Counted from the stretch's first letter, positions 23,022-35,257 are shown. The stretch: 64,000 nucleotides of DNA from Ilex aquifolium (GCA_951799425.1 OX637405.1:26143635-26207634), one strand, 5' to 3'. Program-made: numbers and translations. Notes: generated by a model not told the origin, from the sequence alone.

Positions 23022-23931
23022 AAGGTCGGGTCGAATACTTGAAAGTGGTAGTAGAGACAATGTCAGCAGAATAAAACACTAGAATGTAAGGCTAGACTAG
23101 GCCCTTCGAGGCAAGACTTACCCAAATTATCAGGGGCAGACCAAGCCCGAGGTACAGGAAGTGTGTCAGCCGCATTTCTGGTATTATATTCCCGTTCTTT
23201 CCTAGACACGAAGAAGAAGAGCTTCTGCCACCCCTTGTGGGAGTTCGGGAGGTCAATGATTAGAACTCGGGTTTTCACCTATTTAGAAATATATAGGAAG
23301 CCATCAGAAGGGGTAACCTTGACATTGAAGAACTTCATGAGTAAGGGTACCATGGGGACACCAAGCTCATTCTTTTTGAAGAAAACCAGAAGGCCCACCA
23401 GAACACCCCAGAAATTGGGAGAGAGCTGAGCAGGGTAGACATTGAAGTGTTAAAATACACTCTTGAGGAAGGGATGCATAGGAAACTGAAGACCATTTTT
23501 GAAAGAAGCTACGAAGAAACAAACTTTCTTTGGGACCTCGAAGTCATACCGAATGTCCACATTTGGAGACCAGTACTGTATGTCCCTTGGGAAACCAAAT
23601 CGAGCAGAAAGAACACTCAGAAAGTGAGGGGTAACCTTGCTGAACACATAAGGTCTGAGGCTTTGGGGGCGACCTTTGTGTCCCCAGTACTGCCGGAAAC
23701 CCCAACACCGCTCACCTTGGATTTCCCTTTTTGAGATTTCTTAGATCTTGGAGCAAGAGGGGATAAAGGCATGGGGACCTCTGCTTCTTCCTCAGCGTCA
23801 ACGAAATCGACATCGGAAAAATTATCTATCTTATCACCCACATCCCCCAGGTCGTCCTCGTCTAGCTTAAGAGACCTGTTGCCCATGGCAAGAGAGATGG
23901 ACGAAGCAGTGGCTTTAGAGGAAACATACAT
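23022..23931 (-). pseudogene. Accessory gene 1 of element A, 5' part (Transposase_28-like core)
   Basis: The ATG at 23931 aligns with MSASSG of D. Read on minus: an acidic N-terminus (DDLGDVGDKIDNF, GKSKVSGVGVSG); after a frameshift near 23640 the core KKVCFFVASFKNGLQFPMHP, then QLSPNFWGVLVGLLVFF and SHKGWQKLFFFV; and a splice donor GGTAAGTCT near 23118, matching intron 1 of D. This is the plant 'putative gypsy type transposon' family (Pfam Transposase_28-like). A frameshift and two stops (CAG to TAG in one case) break it. It continues at 13733 beyond the Athila-like insertion. Confidence 0.75.
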
Positions 23932-24440
23932 TGTTGGATAAGAGAAAGGAATATTGAAAGAAGTATAGAGGGAGGGAACACGAGTAAGGAAATTTCTGAG
24001 AGCCAAAGGGTCAAGGCACCAGCGACGAAAGAGAAAAATTCTAGCAGTAGAATAAGGGTCCAAGAAAAGACGAAGGAAGGACAAGGAACGACCTCGATTC
24101 TTAAAATAACAAAATCGAAAAGTCCAGAAGTTAAACCACCACCTCGAATTTGAGGGATCTAGAACGAATGAAAGCTTAAAAAGAAGGAAAGGAGCAGAGA
24201 AAAGGATGTACCTAGCTGAGAACGATTGATAAATCAGGAACCCAGGATAAATCGAAGGAATGAATTAAGCCGGCCACGCAGAACCTTCGGAGTAAATTCG
24301 AGAAATTTTCTGCAAAACCCTAGATCTCTAGTGAATTGGGGAAGACGAAATCGAGAGCTAATGGAAAGAATGAAAAATTTGGAAAGAGAAAAGACGAAGA
24401 GAGTTCAAAGACAATAAAGGAGGCAATTTTGTCTGATGGT

Positions 24441-24452
24441 GTGTTTAAAGCT
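24441..24452 (-). promoter_or_regulatory. TATA-like motif of accessory gene 1, element A
   Basis: On minus AGCTTTAAACAC, about 515 bp upstream of the gene 1 ATG. The same AGCTTTAAA core occurs at 51130-51140 in D (about 490 bp upstream) and at 49074-49084 in C (about 470 bp upstream after subtracting the solo LTR). A 5' splice donor (TAG/GTAC) follows at a similar distance in all three (here near 24211). Confidence 0.4.
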
Positions 24453-24590
24453 CAATGTACGGGCGAACACGTGAAGCCTTAAGCTAAGGGACTTGCGCGA
24501 GAAACGAGGAGGAAATGAGTGCACGTCTCAGGGCAACCTTACTCACCCAAGACAGGGTTCAGTCCCAGCTCATACTACCCTACCTGACCA

Positions 24591-24606
24591 GGGACTGGGG
24601 GGCAAC
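24591..24606 (+). other. Polypurine tract of element A
   Basis: GGGACTGGGGGGCAAC directly before the 3' LTR start TGATGATACC. The same motif is found before the 3' LTRs of C and D. It would prime plus-strand cDNA synthesis. Confidence 0.8.
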
Positions 24607-25200
24607 TGATGATACCTCGAATACGTGCAAGGTTGAGCTCGGTAACACAAGCCATGATCTCTTAGGTCGGGAGCTCAATTCATCTAAGTTACCTATAGAC
24701 ATCGGTTTCAGACCTCGAGCTCCCTGCATCTGCATCTCAGGAAAGGCAACATAAAAAGACAGCTGGCCCCCACCAAGCCTCACCACGATAACGACAGTCG
24801 CTTATCCGGGCAGAAGGTTCATAACTGCCCAAACACTCAACATAGCCGTTGCACAATACAAACAACCGTTACAAGAAAGAAGCAAGGATCTCGCCATAAA
24901 TCAGGCTAGGCCCAAAGACAACTATAAATAAGAGGCAAAGCCCTCGACATAAACAACAAGCAATTGTAGCCTCACTCATATACTCTTTGCAAAACCCCCC
25001 ATTATTAATATATTCCCCAGGAGCAAGAGACTCATTTGAGAGTGGATTAGCCGAACTCCCGAGCTGGTGAACCACTGTACATTTTCTGTGTGATAAACTC
25101 ATTCTGTCGATCCTATTCACAAGAGCTTTGGAGCTCAGACTGAACTATTCAGTGCACCGTGTATTTGCCATTCTGCTCTATCGTGTTTTATACATCATCC
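24607..25200 (+). repeat. 3' LTR of Tat element A
   Basis: 594 bp, TGATGATACCTCG to TACATCATCC, with a TATA box TATAAATA at 24923-24930. Its last 200 bases match the truncated 5' LTR at 4438-4650. The right flank is intron sequence of the SDR gene. The left partner of any target duplication is lost with the 5' LTR. Confidence 0.85.
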
Positions 25201-25336
25201 TATATTACTATGTATGTGATTAAAAGAGGATAAAAGGAGCAAAATCGAATAAGGGAAAAAATAAAAAACAAGTTGCTATTTTTTGATTGTCTGTCCATAT
25301 AGGCAATTAAAGTCAATCAGATCTTTCAACTAACAG

Positions 25337-26537
25337 GCAAGGCGAGGTCTTCATTGGATTTATCTGAGGAGGATTGGAATATTGTTATCAAAACAAACTT
25401 AATAGGAGCCTGGTCGGTGTCAAAGTACGTGGGTATGCGAATGCGTGCTTTGGGTCGGGGAGGATCCATCATCAATATTTCTTCTGCTGGTGGTCTAAAC
25501 CGACCAATACCACCTGGATGTACTGCCTATGCTTCTTCAAAGGCAGCCATGGACACCATGACAAGGGTAACATTTCCTCTTGTTTCACATTATCCTTTCA
25601 ACATAAATATATGATTTAGTTGTGTGGGCAAGAATTTTTGAAATTGAATTCAGCTGCTTGCTATATTTTGGAAGTGATTTCCTAGTCAAGGTTTAATTAA
25701 ACGCCCTTTTGAACTATGAGTTTTGTGTCACTTTGGCCCCTCATTTATCAAATTTTTTACATTGTCCTCTCAATTACCTGAATTGGTTTCATACTCCTCG
25801 AAACGCAAGCACACGTATCTATTGGATAAAAAAATGTAAATGAAAATGTTTTCGGGGTAAAGTGAAGGGCAATGTGAAACTACTTTCCATTATATTTGTA
25901 ATGGAAGTCAATCATTGTATATTTTATGAAACTAAAAGGCATAATTTAAGGTGCAATGTAAGAAATATGATAGTTGAGGGAGCAATGTTCCAGCTAGCCC
26001 ATAGAATTAGAAACAATTTTCATTCAGACCCTTATAGGTAGACATATATAATCATAGTTACTTGAGCTCCCTTACTTTCATTTTTCTCATTACAATATTT
26101 AGGTGTATACCAAACTCTATTATATATTTGATCCATTCTTTGTTTCTGGACCCCTAAACACTCAAAATTGTAATCATGTTAATTTTTTCTATAATTACGA
26201 TGCTTACCTTTTTTAATTGTTGAACGATGACAATGAAATTCAAACAATGTAACCACAGGTGATGGCATTGGAATTGGGGCCATATAAAATCCGAGTGAAT
26301 TCAATAGCAGCGGGACTTTTTCTATCTGAGATCACGAAGGTTTTAATGCAAAAAGAAGGGCTAAAAAATGTACTTTTGAGAACGGTTCCCTTAAAAACGT
26401 TTGGCACATCAGACCCAGCATTGACAACACTTGTTCGATACTTGGTCCATGACTCTTCAGATTATGTCTCTGGAAACATCTTCATCGTTGATGCTGGGTA
26501 CACTCTTGCTGCTGTCCCAATTTTCTCTTCACTTTGA
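25337..26537 (+). CDS. Short-chain dehydrogenase/reductase, last two exons (FabG-like), 5' part missing
   Basis: Exons 25337-25566 and 26259-26537 (stop TGA), acceptor AACTAACAG/GC, donor AGG/GTAACA and acceptor CCACAG/GTG; a 692-bp intron. The protein part (about 168 residues) has the SDR motifs: the structural Asn in IKTNLIGAW, catalytic Ser in INISSAGG, Tyr and Lys in YASSKAAMD, and [10 protein letters not shown]. It ends VPIFSSL, typical of plant 3-oxoacyl-ACP-reductase-like SDRs (FabG-like cytosolic/plastid family). The NAD(P)-binding TGxxxGxG exon is not found upstream: element A's LTR lies 136 bp before this exon. So the gene is either split by element A with its 5' exons outside the window, or a truncated copy. 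NAD(P)H-dependent carbonyl reduction is likely for an intact copy; the substrate is unknown. Confidence 0.85.
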
Positions 26538-27165
26538 GTTTTTTAGACAAACTTGTATTTTTGTATGTTGGAATTCATATTAGATTTTCCACTCGAATAT
26601 AGACTATATTATATAGTGGTTCCTATTAGGCTTCAATATATTAAGTGCTTTAACATTAAGGAGACTATCGTCGTCGCAAATTTCAAGTGGTACCTGGGTA
26701 TTTCTATCTAATGTGATTGAAATAGTTTTTGGCAAAAACTTTTGGTGGGATTTAGATTGGTTTTATGGTTGGCTAAATTATGTTGGCACCTATATATATA
26801 GTTTTTTATGTTCTTAAGCGATAGCCTTAAAGTTTTTAGCACTAATACCCCTCTTAGATTTTGTATCCCACTCCTATTAATAATGATTGCACAATTACCA
26901 TAGGGCTCATATCAAAGGTTTGAAATATGAAAATTATCCCAGCTTCTTTGAAATATGCAATCAAAAATTTTTTGGGCCTAAGGACGTGTGCTTAAACGAA
27001 TTTTGCCATTAAGTCCAAACTAATAATCAAAGATTTTTTTATCTAGATAAGAATTAAATTTATCGTTCTCTCTCCCTTCCACGCTAAGCAGATTTCAAAT
27101 TATCAAATGAAGAAGAAACCTCAACAAGCCCAAAAAGAAGGCTACACAAGTTATTCTTCGCTGAA
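26538..27165. other. 3' flank of the SDR gene, no gene seen
   Basis: AT-rich intergenic DNA after the SDR stop. AATAAT-like words occur but I could not assign a poly(A) site. It ends at the target duplication ATATC (27166-27170) of element B. Confidence 0.5.
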
Positions 27166-27170
27166 ATATC

Positions 27171-27722
27171 TGATGGGCCAAGTCCAAATAACCCAATCCA
27201 TGTATAAAGCCTAAACTTAATTAAAGAGCCCAAAGTTATAGAAGACCCAGCAGTCAAGCCCACAAGGGAGCTATGCCACCAAGGGAACATTACCCTCGCC
27301 GCTTGGAGAGAGAGTCAGCCTTCCCTCATCCATTGACCAAGTCATTTGGAGTGCATCTTAACTCCCTTGCCCGTTGAGGAGAGGAGAGGTCGTCAAACCA
27401 TTTACTTACTATTTAAGTCTCCCCAATTCGTTGAGACCGCCTGAATAGCTATTTGATTAATACCCATTATGAGGTGACTACTATACAATGTAAGTCCCAC
27501 CAACACTTGGGGGGCAACACACTCATTTCTCCTCTCCCTCTTTAAGATTGTAATTCTCTGCTCTCACTCCACACCGGAGTTAATAAAATCTCAACGACCC
27601 TTGCTATTTCAAGTGGACGTAGGTCATCTTGACCGAACTACTATAAACCTTGTCTTCTTTCTCCTTTACTGCATTTTATTTTACTTAATTGACAAGTGGT
27701 GTACAAACCAATTTTGTGCATC
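27171..27722 (+). repeat. 5' LTR of element B, last bases lost
   Basis: Starts TGATGGGCCAAG; matches the 3' LTR up to TTTTGTGCATC. The 3' copy continues to CATCGTCA before the target duplication, so the last few bases are missing here at the deletion joint into gag. The 5' LTR has about 100 bases (about 27337-27440) absent from the 3' LTR, and the 3' LTR has a short GGCCCTATGAGGTCCAAGCTA insertion. Confidence 0.8.
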
Positions 27723-30700
27723 CTGTTACAGATTCAGGATGACCCCGCAGTAAAGTGGCCAGGGAGAATGAAGTCTCCCCCAAACCGTAGGAACCCGAAC
27801 AAATATTGTCGCTTCCATCGCGACCATAGCCACAACACCGACGACTGCTATGACCTCAAAAGACAGATTGAGGAGCTCATCCAACGGGGTCACTTACACC
27901 AATATGTTGCCGGTAGAGGACAGGCGTCGGCGCCACCTCGTAATCAGGGAGACCAACAGCCCATCAGTAAAATTCACACCATCTCCGGAGGGCTTGCAGG
28001 GGGAGGAAAATCTCTCTCCGCTATGACGTCTCATGGCAAGAAAGCTAGGCACCCCGACGAATTGCGCCCATCTAAGGTGCTCAAGCATGGCAACAGCGAG
28101 GTCATATCCTTCTCGGACAAGGACTTGGAAGGAATCCAGAACCCCTATGATGACCCTCTGGTGCTCACCATGACCGTTGCCAACTTCCAGGTGCGGAGAA
28201 TTCTCGTGGACAGTGGCAGTTCTGAGGATATCTTGTTCGTAGAGGCTTATGACAAACTCAACTTGGGCATGGAGAGATTGCAGCCTATCAGGTCGCCCCT
28301 CATTGGGTTCTCCGGGGAGAAGGTGTATCCCCTAGGGTCCATCACCTTACCAGTCACTGCCGGCGCAGCACCCCGAAGCTCTACAGTCATGGTCAATTTC
28401 TTGGTGATAGACTGCCCGTCAGCGTACAACATCATTCTAAGGCGGCATGCTCTCAACACTCTAAGAGCAGTGCCTTTTACCTACCATCTCATTCTCCGTT
28501 TTCCAACCCCGAACGGAGTCGAAGAGGTCCGATCAGACCAAGTAGCTGCAAGAGAGTGCTACGTCTCCTCCATGAAGACCAGAAAGTCACAAGAGGCCCT
28601 ACAAGTGGAGGTCCTCGACCCAAGGGATGACACCACTATAGAAAGAGGAGAACCAGTCGAGGAGCTCACCCCAGTGATCTTAGATGAGGAGCATCCGGAT
28701 AGAAGAGTGTACATTGGCTCTTCCCTTTCTGAAGATCTAGTCCACCAGCTAATAGACTTTCTAAGGCACAACATGGATGTTTCTGCATGGTCGCATGCAG
28801 ATCTTGAGGGCATTGACCCGGAGGTCGCCACACACCGACTTAATGTCGACCCTCATCACAAGCCAGTCCGCCAGAAGCTAAGGGGCACCTCCACTGAAAG
28901 GGCCCAAGCGATGGACAAGGAGGTGGGAAAACTCATAGAGAACGGGGCAGTCAGAGAAGTGGCATACCCTCAGTGGCTCTCAAATGTGGTGATGGTGACT
29001 AAAGCTATTGGGAAGTGCGCAAAAAACATCTACCCACTACCACGAATTGACCTCCTCATCGACGCCACAGCAGGACATGAATTGCTCACCATCCTGGATG
29101 CATATTCTGGGTATAACTAGATTAGCATGCATCCCCCAGACCAGGAAAAGACGTCGTTCACCACTCCAAGGGGTACCTACTACTATAGGGTCATGCCCTT
29201 CGGGTTAAAGAACGCAAGAGCAACTTATTAACGACTGCTGAACAAGATGTTCCAGCCGCAAATAGGGAAAATAATGGAGGTGTATGTGGACGACATGCTG
29301 GTAAAGAGTCTCGTAGCAGCAAATCATATTGACCACCTCCAAGAAACTTTTAATGTTCTCAGGTCATACCACATGAAGTTGAATCCTGAGAAGTGCACCT
29401 TTGGCGTAGGCTTAGGAAAGTTCCTTGGCTTTATGGTCAACCAGAGAAGAATTAATGCGAACCCCGACAAGATCAAGGTCATCCTAGACATGAAGTCGCC
29501 GTCCTTGACCAAGGAGCTCCAGCGCCTCAAAGGGAGAATTGCAGCACTCAATAGGTTTGTTTCCAAGTCTGCAGGCAAATGTCTACCTTTTTCAAGATTC
29601 TCCGAAAGCCCTTCAAGTGGGGACCTGAGGCAGAAGTAGCCATCCAAAATCTTAAAACATACTTGACTACACATCCACTCCTTTCACACGCTGTATCTAG
29701 TGAAACTTTATATCTATACCTTTCTGCTTCCTCATTTGTAGTGAGCTCCATCCTCGTCAGGAACAATGATGGAGTGTAAAATCCAATTTATTATGTGAGC
29801 AGAGCATACCGAGGAGCGAAAATCAGATATTCAGAGCATGAAAAATTAGCGCTAGCCCTCATCTCAACAGCAAGACGTCTGCGGCATTACTTTCAGAGTC
29901 ACACTGTAGTTGTGATCACAAAACAGCCTCTAAAGAGAGTCTTGGGAAAACCAGATGTGTCTAGGAGCTCCTAAAATGGACAGTGGAACTAGGCGAGTTC
30001 GATATCCAGTACCAACCAAGGACGGCCATCAAAGCACAAGCCTTGGCGGATTTTTTTGTTGAGCTTACACCCGCAAAGGAGATCAATGAACATTCCACGC
30101 TTCAGACATCGAGCTCGGACACACAAAGCAATCAGACGCCCGACGAGTATGCCCAAGCATCCAGACAGGACAGCCTAGGAGCCCAAGCACCCCCTGGCGC
30201 CCAGCCAGGCACCCAGGCAACCCTGGCACACAGTCTGGCGCCCAGGCCTAGCGTCCAGACCCCTCCTGGCGCCCAGCCTAGTGTCCAGGTCCCTTCTGGC
30301 GCCTAGCCATCCTAGCCTGGTTCCCCGACTCCCGCATTGCTCTCCGAACTCTCCCCTCCATCACTCTGGACGCTCTATGTGGATGGCTCCTCGACCAGTG
30401 AAGGAGGTGGAGCTGGCCTAATCCTAATCAGTCCCGATGGCACTCCCATCAAGTATGCTGTGAAGCTCCACTTCATTGCCTCCAACAATAAGGGAGAGTA
30501 TGAGGCCCTCCTATTCGGCCTAAAGTTGACAATTGAAATGGAAGCTCAACAACTCATCGCTCGCAGTGACTCTCAGCTAATAGTCAACCAAGTGAAGGGT
30601 GAATTTGAGGCAAAAGAAGCTAGAATGCAGGAGTACCTTGCCATGGTGAAAGCCTTGATCGCCAAGTTCCAGTACTTCCAAATATACCACATCCCGAGAG

Positions 30701-32074
30701 AGGAGAACATGGCCGCCGATGCGCTACCTAGGCTCATCTCATTCTCAGAAGCCCCACTAGGACCAACATTCAAGGGTCACCAGTTCGAACCAAGCAAGTT
30801 AGACGCGGAAGTGTCAACTGCGCATCTGCCGAGTCAAATTGAATGACCCCAATAAGGGCATATCTCCATGAAGGTGCGTTGCCTGATGACCCTCTGGAAG
30901 CCAGGAAGCTCAGGATGAGAGCCTCCAAGTTTACCATCTTACAAGACACCCTGTACAAGAAAGGCTACTCTTTGTCATTGCTGAGGTGCATTACACCCGA
31001 AGAAGCTCATTATGCCTTGCGGGATATGCATGAAGGGATTTGTGGGAATCACTCCGGAGGACGCTCCCTCACCCACAAAGCACTCAGACAAGGCTACTTC
31101 TGGCCTAGCATGATGAGGGATGCCCAGGAATTCACCAAGAAATGTGACAAGTGTCAGCGCTTTGCCACTATGCCTAAGCAGCCACCAAAAGAGCTCACGG
31201 TCATCACAAGTCCATGGCCCTTCTCCAAATGGGGCATCGACATCCTAGGCCCCCTACCTCTCAGTAGAGGACAGTGCAAGTTCGTGGTAGTAGCAGTTGA
31301 CTACTTCACCAAGTGGGCGGACGCAGAACCCTTAGCAAAGATAACAGACGTAAAGGTAAAAGATTTCATCTGGAAAAACCTGGTCTGTCGCTTCGGGATA
31401 CCCCATGCCATTGTCAGCAACAACGCCAAGCAGTTCGACAACAAGCTCCTAAACTCCTTCTGCTCCGACCTTCAAATAAAGCAGCCTCATTTTAGCCCGG
31501 CGCACCCGCAGGTAAACGGACAAACAGAAGTCATAGTGAGAACGGCGCTACGCAACCTAAAGACAAGGCTTGAAAAGACGAAGGGTCTTTGGATTGATGA
31601 GCTCCCAGGCGTATTATGGGCCTACCGGACCACACCAAGAACTCCAATTGGAGAAACCCCCTTCTCCCTCGCCTTTGGAACTGAGGCAGTCATCCCTATG
31701 GAGATTGGGGTGCATTCTCTAAGGGTCCAACACCACGACCCCGTCACCAACGAGAAAAGACTCCGCATCAACCTCGACTTGATAGACGAGGCAAGGGAGA
31801 TGGTTGTGGTCCGCAACGCGGAGTACAAGCGTCGCATAGCAAAGTACTACAACTAGAAGGTGAAGCCTCGTTCCTTCTAACCAGGAGACTAGGTCCTCAA
31901 AAAAGTGATTCTCACCACAAAGGATTCACGAGAAGAAAAGCTGAGACCAAACTGGGAAGGACCTTACGTCATAACAGAAGTGGTGAGGCCAGGCACCTAC
32001 AAGATACAAAATTCTGAGGGGAAGGTTTTGACCCATCCGTGGAATGCTGAGCACTTAAAGAGGTACTACCAATG
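27723..32074 (+). pseudogene. Truncated gag plus pol of element B
   Basis: Opens inside gag (LLQIQDDPAVKWPGRMKS) with the conserved KYCRFHRDHSHNTDDC segment (27811-27858). Then comes the protease RRILVDSGSSEDI (about 28195-28230), where DSG is the active-site type. The RT has a 12-15 codon gap after KAIGK, where sister copies have WR.YIDFTDLN, and YVDDMLVKS at 29283-29309. Next are the first RNase H, a Pro/Gln-rich repeat linker (30180-30305), the archaeal-type RNase H (LYVDGSSTSEGGGAG, 30370-30415), and integrase with its HHCC region near 31030-31160 and NGQTEV glutamate motif near 31515. The end is HLKRYYQ-stop near 32074. Stops or frameshifts at about 29120, 29230, 29640, 29960, 31854 and 31880. 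Non-functional. Confidence 0.85.
30180..30306 (+). repeat. Coding minisatellite between the two RNase H domains of B
   Basis: Repeats of CTGGCGCCCAGCCTAGCGTCC-like units encode runs such as PPGAQPSVQ. They lengthen the linker between the Ty3-type and the archaeal-type RNase H. C and D have no equivalent, with only about 10-20 residues here. Confidence 0.7.
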
Positions 32075-32320
32075 ATGCCTTGAGAGAGTCCAAATAGAAA
32101 AGTTGGGGACTTGCTTTTATTTTTTACTTTTTTATGGGGCTATTACCCGATATTGCTATATTGTTTTACAAAAGCAGTGAATGAATAAAACTTTCTAGAT
32201 TTACTCCAAAATATTTTTTACATCAACTTCAAAGGAGCATCAGTGGCAAAAACCACTTTTACAAAAGTAGGGCTACAAAGTGCTTTCTTAAAAAAAAAAA
32301 AATTAAAAGTCCCTAGCACT

Positions 32321-34985
32321 CTAACTACTCTCATGATCGTCATCCTCCTCCTCATCATCACCCTCGGCATCGTTAGAGCCTCCATCACTATCACCGGGCG
32401 CCTCAGTTGGCAAGAAGCCTGAGACATCAATATCGGGGAAAAGCAGCAAAAATCTTTTCCCGGAGCTCCTCATATCCATTATGAAAGCATCTGTAATGCC
32501 ATTCTCCAGGTTCGTCTCAGCCCGAGAAGCTCTTTCCCAAGCAGCCTTCATCTCTGCCTCCGCGGAAGCCTCTCTGAGCATGGCCCTCTCGTGGATCTCT
32601 GCAAGCTCAGCCTCACTGAGCGTGGCCCTCTCACGGACCTCAGCAAGCTCAGCCTCGAGCTTGGCCACCCTCCCATGGGTCGCCGAAAGCTCAGCCTCAT
32701 TGAGCATGGCCCTTTCACGGGTCTCCGCAAGCTCAGCCTCGAGCTTGGCCACCTTCCCATGGGTCGCCGAAAGCACAATCTCAAGACCAATCACCCTTTC
32801 ACAGGTTACCACAAGGTCAGCATCAAAAGCCCTCCCAACAGCTTCGAGCTCGACGATCCTCCCCTGAGCAGCTAGAAGCTTATTTTGCATGACTTCATGA
32901 TCGTGTTTCAGATGGTGAAGAAGGATAGTCCTTGAAATTAAGCACAGAGATGCAGTTGAGGCCTGAAGAAAAACAAAAGGCAAAAGGATGTCAGAAATTT
33001 ATGGAATGAAGGGAGAAAGGGGAGATAATAAACCCTTGCATGAGCCCAACCTTCTAGCAAAGAGTTGAGGATTGCCTCGATGTCCAAGGCACCAATCTCA
33101 GTCACATCATGGGAACACACAAACCTCCCAATTCGATCTCTGATGAGCCGTGCGTTGCCCAACATAGAGCAAATCTGAGGAGGTGCCCCTAAAAAAGTCC
33201 CCATAGGAGGAGTGGATGAAGGAGGGGCAGAAGGTGCGACCAACAAAAGGAACTCTGGAGTAGGAGATGTAACTGAGGGAGTCTCTGACTGAGGAGGCAC
33301 CTCTGGAGGGGTCACTCGACGAGAGGGCGCCCAGGGTACCGCTGAAGGGGTTGGTTGAGAAGAGCTCCCCTCGGGCGGAACCATTGGAGAGGTCACTTGG
33401 GAGACGTCGCCCGTCCTCGCCACCTTGGGAGGAGGAGGACTCCTACCAGAGAGGCGAGACCCAATCACCTCCCTATCTATTGTTGCAAAGAAAATAAAGT
33501 GTTATCTAGATGAAAAACACCAAGTAAAAGGAGGAAGGTACAAAAGAATCAACTCACCCTTTTTCTTCAAAGAAGAACCACCGGACTTCGGGGTAGCACC
33601 AACATCTTTGGACATAAGGACTCCAAAGTATTTTTCAGGATAAGCCCTCAACGCCTGCAACCTCCACTCTTGATCCCTGGAGAGCACAGGAGGATCTGCA
33701 AAATGAATGATGAATAAAAAAAAGGGAAGAAAGCAAAGGAGAGAAAACAGGTGTGAAGCATACCAAGTTTCTTAGGGGTACCTCATCCTCTGGGTACCAA
33801 ATCTCTATCGGTCTCCGCAACCCACTCTCCACCAACAAATATAAAGTGAGATTTCCAACTATGACAGTTGGACCTCAGTCCGATGATCGGCTTGTCTATC
33901 GTGATAAAATAATACCAACCCCAATTGGGAGCAGCAGTCTCACTCAAAGTATATGCTCCATGAAACTCCTTCGGAGAGGCATCCTCATGGTGCACTTTCC
34001 TCCACAACACCAAAAAGCATAGCAAAACCCTCCAACCATTGGGCGAAAATCTCCAGGGGTGAGTGAAAAATATTCAAGAATGTGACAAATAGAGGGGGAC
34101 ATGGGAAACCTGAGCCCAACCTCAAGCATCTCCTCATAGATGACAATATCCCCAAAAGAGTCATCAGAGGTGAGCTCACCCATCTCAGCTCGACGGCATA
34201 GTACAGTGGGGGGAATGTGATAAGTAGAAACAATTCTCAGGATATCATCAGTGTTGAGCAAACTAGAAAGGGTGCTTACTTTGGACCCATCATCAGCTAC
34301 TTTGTTTTTGCGGTTTTTTTTGCGGGGGCGTAGGGAATTGTCTAAGCCACTGCCAAGGAGGTCCTGAAGAATCTGACTTTGAGGAGTTCCACTTGAAGGA
34401 ACCAGCCCATTGCTGACGCCGACTCACCTGGTCGTCTGGGCTGCTCGCTCCTCCACCTCGCGCGTCTCAGCCGCGCGCTTAGGCTGCTCGCCCAAGCTGC
34501 CCAGCGCAGCAAGCTGCTCGCCCAGCGCAGCAAACAGCTCGCTCCTCCACTCCATCGCGCGGACAGCACACCCAGCAGTGCTCAAATGCATCTCCATCTC
34601 AACTTCGCGCAAAGCATCCATGCCTGCCCTTGTTGCATGCCTAAAGGAACTCACCACAACCGCGCGCCCAACGGCGCCCACCACCTGTTCACCACCGAAA
34701 TCAGTACCATGGGTGCCAAAATTACCTCCCCTATGGTCTCCAACCAGCGGAGCATGAACACCCAGCTCGGACAGCCCCTTGGGCACGCGAGCGAGCGGCG
34801 GCAATGGGTACCGATGACACCTCCACGTTGGCGCCTAGTGCATTCTCCTCTTCTCCGAAAGCAACAATAATTTCTTCGGGCTCTCCACTGAGATTTACAA
34901 GTTCCTCTCCTTCAGTAGACATTGCTCCAGATATTGGGTTCAAGAATCTCACCTCTTGGTTCATGAAGGATTTCAAGGAAAACAC
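32321..34985 (-). pseudogene. Opposite-strand accessory gene of element B (spliced, uncertain exons)
   Basis: Read on minus from the right: a possible first exon (about 34985-34731); a GC-rich stretch (34380-34830) with short repeats; a core exon (34261-33783) with MLEVGLRFPMSPSICHILEY and WKSHFIFVGGEW, analogous to GLRFPLHPF and WKKHFFFVGG in D gene 1; an exon with PEKYFGVLMSKD (33502-33687); a Pro/Ser-rich exon (33468-33040) ending at GWAHAR/GTTTAT; and a last exon (acceptor TTCTTCAG near 32963) with a coiled coil containing 28-residue repeats (84 bp, about 32580-32770). It ends with LLLFPDIDVSGF and an acidic tail (stop near 32321). It is the same architecture as gene 1 of D but highly diverged. 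I cannot confirm every splice, and intactness is unclear. Confidence 0.6.
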
Positions 34986-35246
34986 TCTCCTTCACTCTCT
35001 CAAATGTTTATGGAATGGGTAAAGTGAAGAAAGCTACTATTTATAACCTAGGGTTTTAAAGAAGGAAAAAACCCCAATTGAAAATCAAGGGCTCCCTTAA
35101 AAATCCAAAAATAGGAAAAGATTTAAGAAATCCTGAAATATGAGGTAAATCACGAAGAGTCATCCATGAGAAGGAGTCTTCACCACCCAAAGCTCAAGAT
35201 TCAAACAAATGCCCCCTTCTTCAAGTTTCCTTGGACACGGGGACAT

Positions 35247-35257
35247 TGGGGGGCAAA
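35247..35257 (+). other. Polypurine tract of element B
   Basis: TGGGGGGCAAA directly before the 3' LTR start TGATGGG. Confidence 0.7.

Noticed and set aside
13729-23026. Clean 5-bp target duplication for the Athila-like composite
   Set aside because: TGCTA versus CTAAG share only CTA; I cannot claim a true duplication.
32481-32875. Plus-strand Ala/Ser-rich frames opposite the B coiled coil
   Set aside because: Shadow of the minus-strand repeats; GC-rich heptad coding leaves the other strand open by chance.
34410-34870. Overlapping plus frames in the GC-rich part of B
   Set aside because: No domain recognised; the minus strand fits the accessory gene and the open frames follow from GC content.
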